A stretch of DNA of 10,765 bases from CAYRIF01 sp964424205 (lineage in GTDB: Bacteria > Bacteroidota > Bacteroidia > Cytophagales > Cyclobacteriaceae). Location of the stretch: positions 1 through 10,765 of the forward strand of contig CAYRIF010000113.1 in NCBI GenBank assembly GCA_964424205.1, read 5' to 3'. The notes below the pieces were generated by a model that saw nothing but the letters and a program-made list of their open reading frames with translations, was not told where the DNA came from and made no database searches. A program made the translations under genes and the position numbers. Shown one piece after another: positions 1 through 6,777 of this stretch; position 1 is the first letter of the stretch, and every line of letters begins with the position of its first letter.

Positions 1-33
1 GGCTTTAAGGAGTCATTGATGAGTAATAATAAA

Positions 34-64
34 TACAGTAAATAGCGCTTTGGTATTTACTGTA
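34..64 (-). terminator. Probable intrinsic terminator of the sigma/TonB operon
   Basis: A perfect 11-bp inverted repeat (TACAGTAAATA at 34-44, its complement at 54-64) surrounds a 9-base loop. It lies 10 bases past the stop codon of the last gene of the left operon. Read on the minus strand, the stem is followed by TTTATTATTA, a T-rich tail. On the plus strand a T run also follows (about 70-75), so it could work both ways. The stem is AT-rich and therefore not very stable. The position supports the call more than the stem strength does. Bases 1-33 hold nothing I recognise. Confidence 0.6.
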
Positions 65-73
65 CTGAATTTT

Positions 74-739
74 TTAACCTGCATTGGTAATATTCCCTGA
101 ACCAGTATTACTAATAGTAACACTACTAGGATTTCCTTTGTAAGAAACATGACCACTTCCTGAATTGGCACCACTTAAGTTATTGGTACAATTGACTTGC
201 ATATTTCCTGAACCAGAATTGTTTACCGAACAGTCTTCTGAAGTGAAACTAAACCCATTAAAATTGCCTGACCCAGAATTTGTTATAAGTAGGGTGTTTC
301 CGTCACCACTGATGCTAATATTTCCACTTCCAGTATTCCAAACTTCCAAATTATTGATGTTTAGAAAATCTGTGATTGTCATATTTCCTGATCCTATGCT
401 GTTTAATCCTGTTAAATCAGCCATCGTTATATTTACCTTGACATTGATGTTGTTGTAATTTCCGCTTTTTAATTTAACATTCAATGTATTATCTGTAACC
501 TTGGTAATGACATTGTTAATAACATTGTCATCTGCTGAAATTTTAATGCTATGTTGGTTTCCTTGAACAATATTTACATCCAATGAGCCTGAAGTATACA
601 CTTTATCGAAAGTGCTTACTGTTCGATTTTCAGTAATTATTTTGCCTGAGCCAGTAATTTTTAGCTGATGATCACTACAAGCTGCCAACATAGTGATAGC
701 TATTAATAAAACTAATTGTTTAAAATTTTTCATATGCAT
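74..739 (-). CDS. Head GIN domain (DUF2807) lipoprotein with G-S-G-N repeats
   Basis: Putative surface or periplasmic lipoprotein of the DUF2807 'head GIN' auto-transporter-adhesin-like family, 221 residues. A signal peptide ends in the lipobox L-A-A-C, with C21 as the acylated cysteine; the next residues are S-D-H-Q. Residues 29-90 match the family head (I-T-G-S-G-K-I, then F-D-K-V and V-N-I-V-Q-G). From residue 110 to the end, six G-S-G turns at G116, G137, G156, G176, G194 and G213 recur every 18-21 residues, usually as G-S-G-N. This fits a right-handed beta-helix with one turn per rung. ATG at 739 is followed by a second ATG at 733; both give a plausible signal peptide. It begins 10-16 bases after the TonB-receptor stop, so it is the last gene of that operon. 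The molecular function of the family is not established; a structural or adhesive envelope role is inferred. Confidence 0.85.
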   Translation of the reverse strand: MHMKNFKQLVLLIAITMLAACSDHQLKITGSGKIITENRTVSTFDKVYTSGSLDVNIVQGNQHSIKISADDNVINNVITKVTDNTLNVKLKSGNYNNINVKVNITMADLTGLNSIGSGNMTITDFLNINNLEVWNTGSGNISISGDGNTLLITNSGSGNFNGFSFTSEDCSVNNSGSGNMQVNCTNNLSGANSGSGHVSYKGNPSSVTISNTGSGNITNAG

Positions 740-749
740 ACTTTAAGTT

Positions 750-3080
750 TTAAAATTCTAATTTATAATTAATGATGGGTAAAAGTCCCAACTGGTAATG
801 TGTTACTAATTTCCCTGTTTTGGGACTTAAAAATTGAAATGCTACATTGAGGTTGTCCGTAGCATTCTGAAGATCTAACGAAATTCTATGTGCTACCTTT
901 TTACGATTTAGGCGATAGTAAATACTAGCATCAATCCTAAAATACGAATCAAACTGAGTGGTATTTCGCAATGATTGGTCGAAAGAAAATCTGCCTGTCT
1001 CATCATATATGGATTGATCAAATGGCGTGCCTCTTTTACCACCGTTACTGAGTATTTTACCATTAATGCCTATGGTATTATTTTGCTTGCTACCGACAGT
1101 GAATTCCTTTCCCGCCACCACGTTAAAAGTGTAGTTATAGTTAAAGGCGCTGTTGTACCATTTATTGTTTGAAGCCCTATACTTGGCATCAAATAGAGAT
1201 GCGGTCACCAGAAAATAATATTGTTTCGAAAAAAATTTCTCAAAAGTTAACTCTACACCATAATTTTCACCAATGCCTGTGTCAATTAACTCGGCATCTA
1301 TCAAACCTCCGTTTGAAACGGCACCAGTAAATTGAGTATCTTTAACAACAGCAACTTTGTTTAATTTTTGATAGTACGCTTCTACCTTTACATGACCATT
1401 TTTTATAACTCGCCAGTCATAACCTATTACATAATGAATGGCTTGCATTAAATCTATATGGTGGTTTGGTGTAATGATATTATTATGCTCATCTAAGGTT
1501 TTGATGAAATATTGATTGAGTGGCATTCTGCGTGAGTGAACCCCAAACCCTGCTGATAGGGTATGCCTATCATCGATATACCATTCTAACCCGGCACGTG
1601 GCTCTACAACGGTATGTTTATTGATAGAAAAACTGCTCGCATGAACACCAAATACACCAGATAAATTATTGTTAAACCGATGCTTTGCCTGCACAAATGC
1701 TTGCAACATAGTGCCTGTTCCTTTTTCGTCAACTTGAACATCCTTCACATTTTTTTCTATAGATATGGTTTTAACGTTATAACCTAACAAGCTGAGGATG
1801 ACCCCTGTTTTAATGAATGTTTTAGCATTGAATTTTTTTGAATAGTCGGTACTAAATCGAACGGCATTATTTCTTAAGATGTCACTATCACTAAAAAATT
1901 CTCCGTTTTCAATTTCCGTTTCATTTTCAATATAGTCACTTGAGTTCCCTGTAAGTGATACCCTTGATTCTATTTTGCTTCCGCCTTCAAAAGAATGAGA
2001 AAACGTGGCACCAGACATGTAGGTTTTTGACTCAAAAACTTCATTATAAATAAATTTTCCATCATTCTGCTCATCAGTATTGTCTTCACTCAACCCACCA
2101 ATCCCCCATATGGAGAGATTACTTTTTTTGCCCATTGGCAGGTTTACTTTAAAAGAAAAGTCCTGAAAAGTAGGTATGCTGCCATCGGCAATGTCCACTA
2201 TATTGTTAAGTAGGGTCAAGGTTGAATAGCGATAATTTAGAAGATAGGAGCCACCATATTCCTTTTTAAATGGGCCTTCAGCTGTTAAATCAGCACCTAA
2301 AACGCCAAATTGAAAGGCATATTCTCTTTTGTCTTTATTTCCATTCCGTAAGTTGATATCAAAAACCCCGGAAAGTGCATTGCCGTATTCAGCAGGAAAT
2401 GCGCCTGTAAAAAAATCTGATTTAGCCAATAAATTCGTGTTTAGAATACTAATGGCACCAGTAGAATAACCTTCTTCAGAAAAATGATTGGGGTCAGGAA
2501 CTTCGACGCCTTCAATTCGCCAAAGCAGTTGGTTGGGGGCATTACCTCTAATGATAATTTCATTGGACTCATCATCAGAGTTTGTGACGCCAGCATACGA
2601 TAAAGCCATCCGGGCAGGGTCACTGATGCTTGCAGGAAATCGTTTTGTTTCCTCAACGCTGAATGACCGAGCACTTACAGTTGCTATTTTATTATTGGGT
2701 GTGATATTATCCTTTTCTGCCGTGATAACAATCTCATTTAGTTGACTTAAGGCTTCTGTTAATCGAATAGTTAAGTTTACCTCTTTGGCAGATCCAATCA
2801 CTATTTCAGCCGCAGTATAATTCTCATAACCCAAGTAACTAAACTTAAATGATGCCCTACCAACAGGAACATTTAGTAACCTGAAATCGCCTTGCACATT
2901 AGTGACTGTTCCAATAGTGGAATCCGCATTCATAAGAATGGCATGTGCGCCAATTAGTGCTTCGCCTGTCTGTGCATCAACAATTTTTCCTTTTACCGTT
3001 TGCGTGAGCGTCTGTGCATTGGTCAAGCTACAGATAAACATAGTGCAAGCTATAAAGAGTATTTTACAAGTGTTTTTCAT
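750..3080 (-). CDS. TonB-dependent receptor with carboxypeptidase-regulatory-like N-terminal domain
   Basis: Outer-membrane TonB-dependent receptor, 776 residues from the ATG at 3080. An in-frame TTG at 3095 would add five residues ahead of the signal peptide and is less likely. The signal peptide is about 1-22 (ending T-N-A before Q). A carboxypeptidase-D-regulatory-like beta-sandwich spans about 28-108 (G-K-I-V-D-A-Q-T-G-E, then G-D-F-R-L). The plug spans about 125-245, with I-I-I-R-G-N-A-P-N-Q-L-L-W-R-I-E-G-V and F-P-A-E-Y-G-N-A-L-S-G. The rest is a beta-barrel ending in L-E-F; a C-terminal Phe is normal for BAM-assembled barrels. There is no STN signalling domain, so it is not a FecA-type signal-transducing receptor. 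No SusD gene follows, and it is shorter than a typical SusC (about 1000 residues). It lies in the sigma/anti-sigma operon, before the GIN lipoprotein. The substrate is unknown. It may serve as a structural or sensing partner of the neighbouring surface proteins. Confidence 0.9.
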   Translation of the reverse strand: MKNTCKILFIACTMFICSLTNAQTLTQTVKGKIVDAQTGEALIGAHAILMNADSTIGTVTNVQGDFRLLNVPVGRASFKFSYLGYENYTAAEIVIGSAKEVNLTIRLTEALSQLNEIVITAEKDNITPNNKIATVSARSFSVEETKRFPASISDPARMALSYAGVTNSDDESNEIIIRGNAPNQLLWRIEGVEVPDPNHFSEEGYSTGAISILNTNLLAKSDFFTGAFPAEYGNALSGVFDINLRNGNKDKREYAFQFGVLGADLTAEGPFKKEYGGSYLLNYRYSTLTLLNNIVDIADGSIPTFQDFSFKVNLPMGKKSNLSIWGIGGLSEDNTDEQNDGKFIYNEVFESKTYMSGATFSHSFEGGSKIESRVSLTGNSSDYIENETEIENGEFFSDSDILRNNAVRFSTDYSKKFNAKTFIKTGVILSLLGYNVKTISIEKNVKDVQVDEKGTGTMLQAFVQAKHRFNNNLSGVFGVHASSFSINKHTVVEPRAGLEWYIDDRHTLSAGFGVHSRRMPLNQYFIKTLDEHNNIITPNHHIDLMQAIHYVIGYDWRVIKNGHVKVEAYYQKLNKVAVVKDTQFTGAVSNGGLIDAELIDTGIGENYGVELTFEKFFSKQYYFLVTASLFDAKYRASNNKWYNSAFNYNYTFNVVAGKEFTVGSKQNNTIGINGKILSNGGKRGTPFDQSIYDETGRFSFDQSLRNTTQFDSYFRIDASIYYRLNRKKVAHRISLDLQNATDNLNVAFQFLSPKTGKLVTHYQLGLLPIINYKLEF

Positions 3081-3129
3081 ATTATTGTTAAGCAATTGGA
3101 TGAGTATTTTGTTTGTATAGTATCTTCAA

Positions 3130-3229
3130 NNNNNNNNNNNNNNNNNNNNNNNNNNNNNNNNNNNNNNNNNNNNNNNNNNNNNNNNNNNNNNNNNNNNNNN
3201 NNNNNNNNNNNNNNNNNNNNNNNNNNNNN
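3130..3229. other. Assembly gap, exactly 100 N
   Basis: A run of exactly 100 N, the conventional placeholder for a scaffold gap of unknown size. The true number of missing bases is therefore not 100, and any reading frame running through it is artificial. It removes the 3' end of the outer-membrane-like gene on its right and leaves only about 49 bases before the TonB receptor ATG. The base run beside the right edge of the gap (3230-3234) is poly-A. Confidence 0.97.
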
Positions 3230-3708
3230 AAAAAGGCAGATTCCTCATTAAAATCATTGGATTCTACATAGGTGTCCAAATAATTTCGGTCTGTTATATA
3301 CGCGCCACCGGCGCCAATTAAGATTGGAACGGTAACATGGATGGCTTCTTTAGGAGCAAAAACACCGCCAATCATGAATCCACCATAACCGCCATACAGG
3401 TGCAATTTATCTGTTGGATTGACACCCTCAAAAGATATATTGGTGGTAATTCCTCGACCGCCTAGTCCTATCATAAAGTGATTGTTGATAATGATGCCAC
3501 CATGTACGCCTGCTAAAAGTGCTAAATCACCTTTAAATTCAGATAATCTAAAATCCAAGGCGCCAAAGCCTCTCACCTTACTGTTTTCCCCAAAAAGTGT
3601 TTTGGTTTTTTTTACAGGTTTTTCTTTTTGATTATCTGTCTGCGCCAACGCCATAAAGGTGCTGCTCATTATTATTGCGATTATAATTGTTATTCGTTTC
3701 ATGTTCAT
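3230..3708 (-). CDS. Small outer-membrane-barrel-like protein, C-terminus lost in the gap
   Basis: N-terminal 159 residues of an exported protein I do not recognise by name. ATG at 3708 or 3702 (M-N-M-K-R) leads into a signal peptide ending about residue 22 (A-L-A before Q). A short charged linker (K and T rich, 28-37) follows. After it come alternating glycine-rich and hydrophobic strands: V-R-G-F-G-A-L-D-F-R-L, A-G-V-H-G-G-I-I-I-N, M-I-G-L-G-G-R-G, Y-G-G-Y-G-G-F-M-I-G-G-V-F and P-I-L-I-G-A-G-G-A-Y. This alternation looks like antiparallel strands of a small outer-membrane barrel. The coding sequence then runs into the N gap. The bases past the gap (3088-3129) may hold its end. One frame gives 13 more residues to a TAA at 3088. 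Another gives an immediate TGA at 3126-3128 preceded by a codon ending in T, compatible with a C-terminal Phe. It starts 30-36 bases after the DUF4097 gene, in the same operon. Confidence 0.7.
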
Positions 3709-3738
3709 AGTTTTGTAATTATAAATTGATATATTTTA

Positions 3739-4896
3739 TTATTTTGTATTTTTTTTTGGTCTAAAAAATCGTAGAATGACATCTCCACCTTGTGCTTCAA
3801 TATTAATGCTAGCAGGATAGTATTTTGCCTTCCCAATGAACCCAGAGGTTCTAACAAATTTTTCACGTCTGTCGGTATAGGTTTGTTTGAGTGAATAACC
3901 TTCAGGAAAATCAAACCTTCCTTCCTTAGCTATCACATTTGTTTTGAGATACATATTATTTGTGAAACTCAAATGAATATCAGTCGATTTTCCTACTAAA
4001 TTTACCTTTGCTGCTGTTGTCTTTAGCTCGTATATTTTTAGGAATCCATAATTTGTTTCTAATTTGATGGTTTTTTGAAGTGCTGAAATGATGATTTTTG
4101 AAAAACTACCACGCCCCTCTAATGTGTTCAAACTATTGACTTTTATTTTGTCGGTTCTCGAGGCTAGGGTTATTTTTTTGACATTGTCAATTGCAATATC
4201 TGAAGAGTGACTTTGAAGCACTAAATGTTGCGCATCTCCAAGTGTCAAGTCAATAGATCTTAATGTGATAGTCGCATTTTTTACCGATTTAATATCTGCA
4301 GCTCCAAAGCTGAGTTTAAGATTGGTATTTGCAGCTAATAGATGTCCGGTCTTCAAATTCCCATTGGATACATCCATTTTTATTTTCCCCTGCATGTCGT
4401 CCAAAAAGACATCCCCAAATTTATTTGTAAGATTTAGATTGGTATATGTTGGTAGGTACACTTCATAATCAATATCTAGTTCATCTTTGTTTAGGATGTT
4501 CTTCGAATAATCACTTATATCATTCCACAAGTCTTTGAAAAAGCCTTTGGATTTGTCAAACACTGTATGGACAATGATATTTTCATCTACTTGACTAAAT
4601 TCAAAATCTGCTCTTGTCATGAGCTTTTCTGCAGCCTCTTTATTTTTTCCGTGTGCCATCACACGAATTATAATTTTGACGGAATCTTTATCCCATGTGT
4701 TACATATGACTTCCCCATATTTATTGGAGATTTCTAGACTCACACCTTGTGACACTTTGTACCCCTTTCTTACGGTTTTAGAAATGTGTTCTGTCTTCTT
4801 TGTATTACCCCAAATCGGAGTAACTAAAAGTAGGATCACAAAACTAAATAGTAACTTCTGTCTTATGTTCTTCATCTTTTTTTTCTTCAATTTCAT
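3739..4896 (-). CDS. Exported DUF4097-like beta-helix (putative adhesin) protein
   Basis: 385 residues from ATG 4896, or 378 from ATG 4875. The second start gives a cleaner signal peptide (M-K-N-I-R-Q-K-L-L, hydrophobic core, ending near I-W-G-N) and is preceded by a purine-rich stretch. There is no lipobox cysteine, so it is probably a periplasmic or secreted SPI substrate. The body (about 45-350) is made of short repeated beta strands such as L-E-I-S-N-K-Y-G-E-V, L-N-L-T-N-K-F-G-D-V-F-L-D and M-D-V-S-N-G-N-L-K-T-G. This is typical of the DUF4097 family, whose best known member sits in the lia envelope-stress operon of Bacillus (LiaG). The end is Q-G-G-D-V-I-L-R-F-F plus a basic tail. Its 5' end overlaps the anti-sigma gene by 32 or 53 bases, implying translational coupling. 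The function is inferred only as envelope-associated. Confidence 0.8.
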   Translation of the reverse strand: MKLKKKKMKNIRQKLLFSFVILLLVTPIWGNTKKTEHISKTVRKGYKVSQGVSLEISNKYGEVICNTWDKDSVKIIIRVMAHGKNKEAAEKLMTRADFEFSQVDENIIVHTVFDKSKGFFKDLWNDISDYSKNILNKDELDIDYEVYLPTYTNLNLTNKFGDVFLDDMQGKIKMDVSNGNLKTGHLLAANTNLKLSFGAADIKSVKNATITLRSIDLTLGDAQHLVLQSHSSDIAIDNVKKITLASRTDKIKVNSLNTLEGRGSFSKIIISALQKTIKLETNYGFLKIYELKTTAAKVNLVGKSTDIHLSFTNNMYLKTNVIAKEGRFDFPEGYSLKQTYTDRREKFVRTSGFIGKAKYYPASINIEAQGGDVILRFFRPKKNTK

Positions 4897-5344
4897 TTAA
4901 AATTTGATCCAAAATCTGTAGCTTGATACGATAGTTTTGGATAATGGCATTTACCACTTCTTCATTGTCTGCTTGATCTTTTAAATCAAGTTTCAACTCG
5001 TTGGATATCTGATTGAGCTGCTCGATGTCATCTATTATTACTTGGTCGACTTCAGAATGATAGGCTTTAATAACCGTCATTTTTTTTGCAATCAGCGGTG
5101 TGTAATAAATTTCTGCTTCCGCCAGTTCTGCAGGAATGGCATTACTATTCTTTTGCTGTTTGTACAAAAGCGTGCTCAATACTAACAGGGCTAGTGCAGC
5201 GGCATACTTCCATAGATGTCTAGGCTTGCGTTTAGATTTGTTCAAACTGCCTTCTATGTTTTTCCATAAGTCATCATAATCCTCATGGTGGATTTCATAT
5301 GACTGCCGATGCTGCGCTATGTATTCTTTAAATTCGTCTTTCAT
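4844..5344 (-). CDS. Single-pass membrane anti-sigma factor, no zinc motif
   Basis: Likely anti-sigma factor for the ECF sigma gene just upstream, 166 residues from ATG 5344. An in-frame TTG two codons earlier (5350) overlaps the sigma stop and is a less likely start. The cytoplasmic N-terminus (1-43) contains Y-I-A-Q-H-R-Q-S-Y-E-I and D-D-L-W-K-N-I-E. This resembles the short N-terminal segment of many Bacteroidetes anti-sigma factors (an aromatic/Arg motif followed by L-W-x-x-I-E). No H-x3-C-x2-C zinc motif is present. One transmembrane helix spans about 44-62 (W-K-Y-A-A-A-L-A-L-L-V-L-S-T-L-L). The C-terminal half (about 95-160) is charged, heptad-like and probably a periplasmic coiled coil (I-I-D-D-I-E-Q-L-N-Q-I through L-Q-I-L-D-Q-I-L-N-E-I). 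It is not FecR-like, and no protease site can be recognised. Its start lies two bases past the sigma stop; its end overlaps the DUF4097 gene. The role rests on context plus topology. Confidence 0.72.
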   Translation of the reverse strand: MKDEFKEYIAQHRQSYEIHHEDYDDLWKNIEGSLNKSKRKPRHLWKYAAALALLVLSTLLYKQQKNSNAIPAELAEAEIYYTPLIAKKMTVIKAYHSEVDQVIIDDIEQLNQISNELKLDLKDQADNEEVVNAIIQNYRIKLQILDQILNEIEEKKDEEHKTEVTI

Positions 5345-5346
5345 GG

Positions 5347-5928
5347 TCAATTATTTTCAATGGCTATGAGTTCTCTAATTTTACTTTTTGCCTTGCTATA
5401 CTGTGATTTAGAGGCAGATTCTGAGATTGACAGAATTTGTGCTATCTCTTTATGGTCGTACCCTTCAAAAACATATAGATTCAACACCGTTCTAGTTCCG
5501 ACTGAAATCTTATCCAATGCTAACATTACTTGGTTTATCTGATAATTAAACACGTCCGTTTTACTTTCTTCGTTTTCGATTGGAATATCTTCTATAATAT
5601 CATCCGACATTGCAAAATCTTTTCTCTTTTTTAATGTATTCAAACAATGGTTCACCACAATTCTTTTGAGCCAAGCCGGAAACATGCTTTCTTCTTTAAG
5701 TGTTTTAAGTTTGGTAAAGGCATGAATAAAAGCATCTTGCAATACATCTTTTGCCTCTTCCGAATCTCCCATCATACGTCTGCATATATTGTACATAGCA
5801 TCTACATATAGTTTATACAATTCACTTTGAGCCTCACGGTCACCCTGCTGGCTTCTATTGATTAAGTATTTATGTATGGTTTGGTGTCCGGATTCCAAAT
5901 CTATTCTTGTTAACTGCACTAAAGACAA
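5347..5928 (-). CDS. ECF-subfamily RNA polymerase sigma-70 factor
   Basis: Extracytoplasmic-function sigma factor, up to 193 residues. Region sigma-2 is about 36-104: L-Y-K-L-Y-V-D-A-M-Y-N-I-C-R-R, then D-V-L-Q-D-A-F-I-H-A-F (the core-binding 2.2 helix), then W-L-K-R-I-V-V-N-H-C-L-N. Region sigma-4 is about 131-187, with the HTH G-Y-D-H-K-E-I-A-Q-I-L-S-I-S-E-S-A-S-K-S-Q. There is no sigma-1.1 or sigma-3, as expected for the class. The start is unusual. The frame stays open upstream to 5997, but the first ATG is codon 45, inside sigma-2. Translation must therefore begin at TTG 5928, GTG 5919 or TTG 5898. It heads the operon with its anti-sigma factor two bases downstream and probably transcribes this operon and other envelope genes. 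I see no convincing Bacteroidetes promoter (TTTG / TAnnTTTG) just upstream. Confidence 0.92.
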   Translation of the reverse strand: MSLVQLTRIDLESGHQTIHKYLINRSQQGDREAQSELYKLYVDAMYNICRRMMGDSEEAKDVLQDAFIHAFTKLKTLKEESMFPAWLKRIVVNHCLNTLKKRKDFAMSDDIIEDIPIENEESKTDVFNYQINQVMLALDKISVGTRTVLNLYVFEGYDHKEIAQILSISESASKSQYSKAKSKIRELIAIENN

Positions 5929-5999
5929 TGTCCAAAGTGAAAGGTTTCTATTTTGTGGAATTATTTTACTTATTTTGAAAAATACAGTTAAACTTCACA

Positions 6000-6046
6000 A
6001 AAAAGCGTTTACAAAACAAATTTAACTTGTTTTGTAAACGCTTTTT
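6000..6046 (-). terminator. Strong intrinsic terminator with a perfect 20-bp stem
   Basis: A perfect 20-bp inverted repeat (arms 6000-6019 and 6027-6046) with a 7-base loop (6020-6026). The core is AAGCGTTTACAAAACAA and its complement. Each arm ends in five A or T, so both strands have a stem followed by T residues; the plus-strand tail is the longer (TTTTTATTTTTATT). It lies between the alpha/beta hydrolase stop (6083) and the sigma gene, on the transcript's minus strand. It most likely ends the upstream GyrI/hydrolase transcript and insulates the sigma operon. Confidence 0.88.
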
Positions 6047-6082
6047 ATTTTTATTAATTTCAGGTTACCTATTACTTAGTTA

Positions 6083-6766
6083 TTATAACAAACTGAGTAG
6101 AAACTTCTCCGACGCTCGCCAATAACTTTCATACCCTTTGACAGATTTCCATAGCGTTTTTGAACCATGAAAACCTTCAACTTTAGGTTTGAATTGGGTG
6201 ATGTGTGATGAGTTTACATGCCGAACGACTTGACTCGCTTCTTCAATTTCTTTTTTAGCAGCAGTGATGAATGTAGGTTTGTCGAGTGATTTGATTTCTT
6301 CTGCTAAGTTGATGCCTTTCAAATGTTCCCCTGGGCTGAATGTCACAACCGCTTTGATTTTATCGGTTTTTGCTGCTATCAATAAAGCTAATGCAGCAGA
6401 ATATGAACTTCCTAAAATAATAATAGGTTGTTTGTTATTTTTCTCATATAGAAAATCAACGGCTGCTTTAATATCTGGTTTAGCATCCAAATAACCTGTC
6501 GCTAACCCTTTTTGCTTGGCTAAAGTTGATGTTTCATTGGTTTCACCAAAAACCTTCATGCCGGAGCGTTGATCTATGGCTAGACATAAATAGCCTAGTG
6601 CATTTAGTTTGGGAGCGGTCTCCCTATATTCTGCCCTATTGCAATGAGACCGATGGCATAATAAAATATAATCCTTGGGTTTAGGAATAGCATACATATC
6701 TGCGGTAATTGTTAACCCGTCTTTTGAAGGGAACTGTATCGTGTTGTAAGGTTTGCTGTTAGTCAT
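6083..6766 (-). CDS. Small alpha/beta hydrolase (dienelactone-hydrolase-like)
   Basis: Cytoplasmic alpha/beta-hydrolase-fold enzyme of 227 residues; no signal peptide. The nucleophile elbow is G-S-S-Y-S-A, with catalytic Ser121. The strand-turn before it is P-I-I-I-L. The likely catalytic His is H200 in E-G-F-H-G-S, a classic C-terminal G-x-H-G. The acid is less clear; E173 or a nearby residue after strand P-T-F-I-T-A-A fits best. The oxyanion-side loop is C-H-R-S-H-C-N-R-A-E-Y, in the place where many relatives have H-G-G. The last position of the usual G-x-S-x-G is Ser rather than Gly, which is seen in other subfamilies. The substrate is unknown; an ester, lactone or thioester hydrolase is all that can be said. 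ATG 6766 lies 11 bases past the stop of the GyrI-like gene, so the two are co-transcribed, and the strong terminator at 6000-6046 follows. Confidence 0.82.
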   Translation of the reverse strand: MTNSKPYNTIQFPSKDGLTITADMYAIPKPKDYILLCHRSHCNRAEYRETAPKLNALGYLCLAIDQRSGMKVFGETNETSTLAKQKGLATGYLDAKPDIKAAVDFLYEKNNKQPIIILGSSYSAALALLIAAKTDKIKAVVTFSPGEHLKGINLAEEIKSLDKPTFITAAKKEIEEASQVVRHVNSSHITQFKPKVEGFHGSKTLWKSVKGYESYWRASEKFLLSLL

Positions 6767-6777
6767 ATGTATTTAAA

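Noticed and set aside
165..458. A plus-strand 97-residue frame rich in F-P-x-P repeats
   Set aside because: The periodicity is the mirror of the G-S-G-N repeat on the coding strand of the lipoprotein.
750..3080. The TonB receptor as part of a SusC/SusD glycan locus or a FecA-type iron system
   Set aside because: There is no SusD gene, no glycan-degrading enzymes, no STN domain and no FecR; the receptor is also shorter than SusC.
3000..3251. A plus-strand frame running through the N gap
   Set aside because: It is partly made of unknown bases and is antisense to the receptor's signal peptide.
3705..3914. A 69-residue minus-strand frame beside the DUF4097 gene
   Set aside because: It lies almost wholly inside the 3' end of the DUF4097 coding region in another frame and shows no recognisable features.
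5929..5999. A TCACTTTG word just upstream of the sigma TTG as a Bacteroidetes -7 promoter element
   Set aside because: It differs from TAnnTTTG at the second base, has no TTTG at the right distance upstream, and would place the transcript start inside the apparent coding region.
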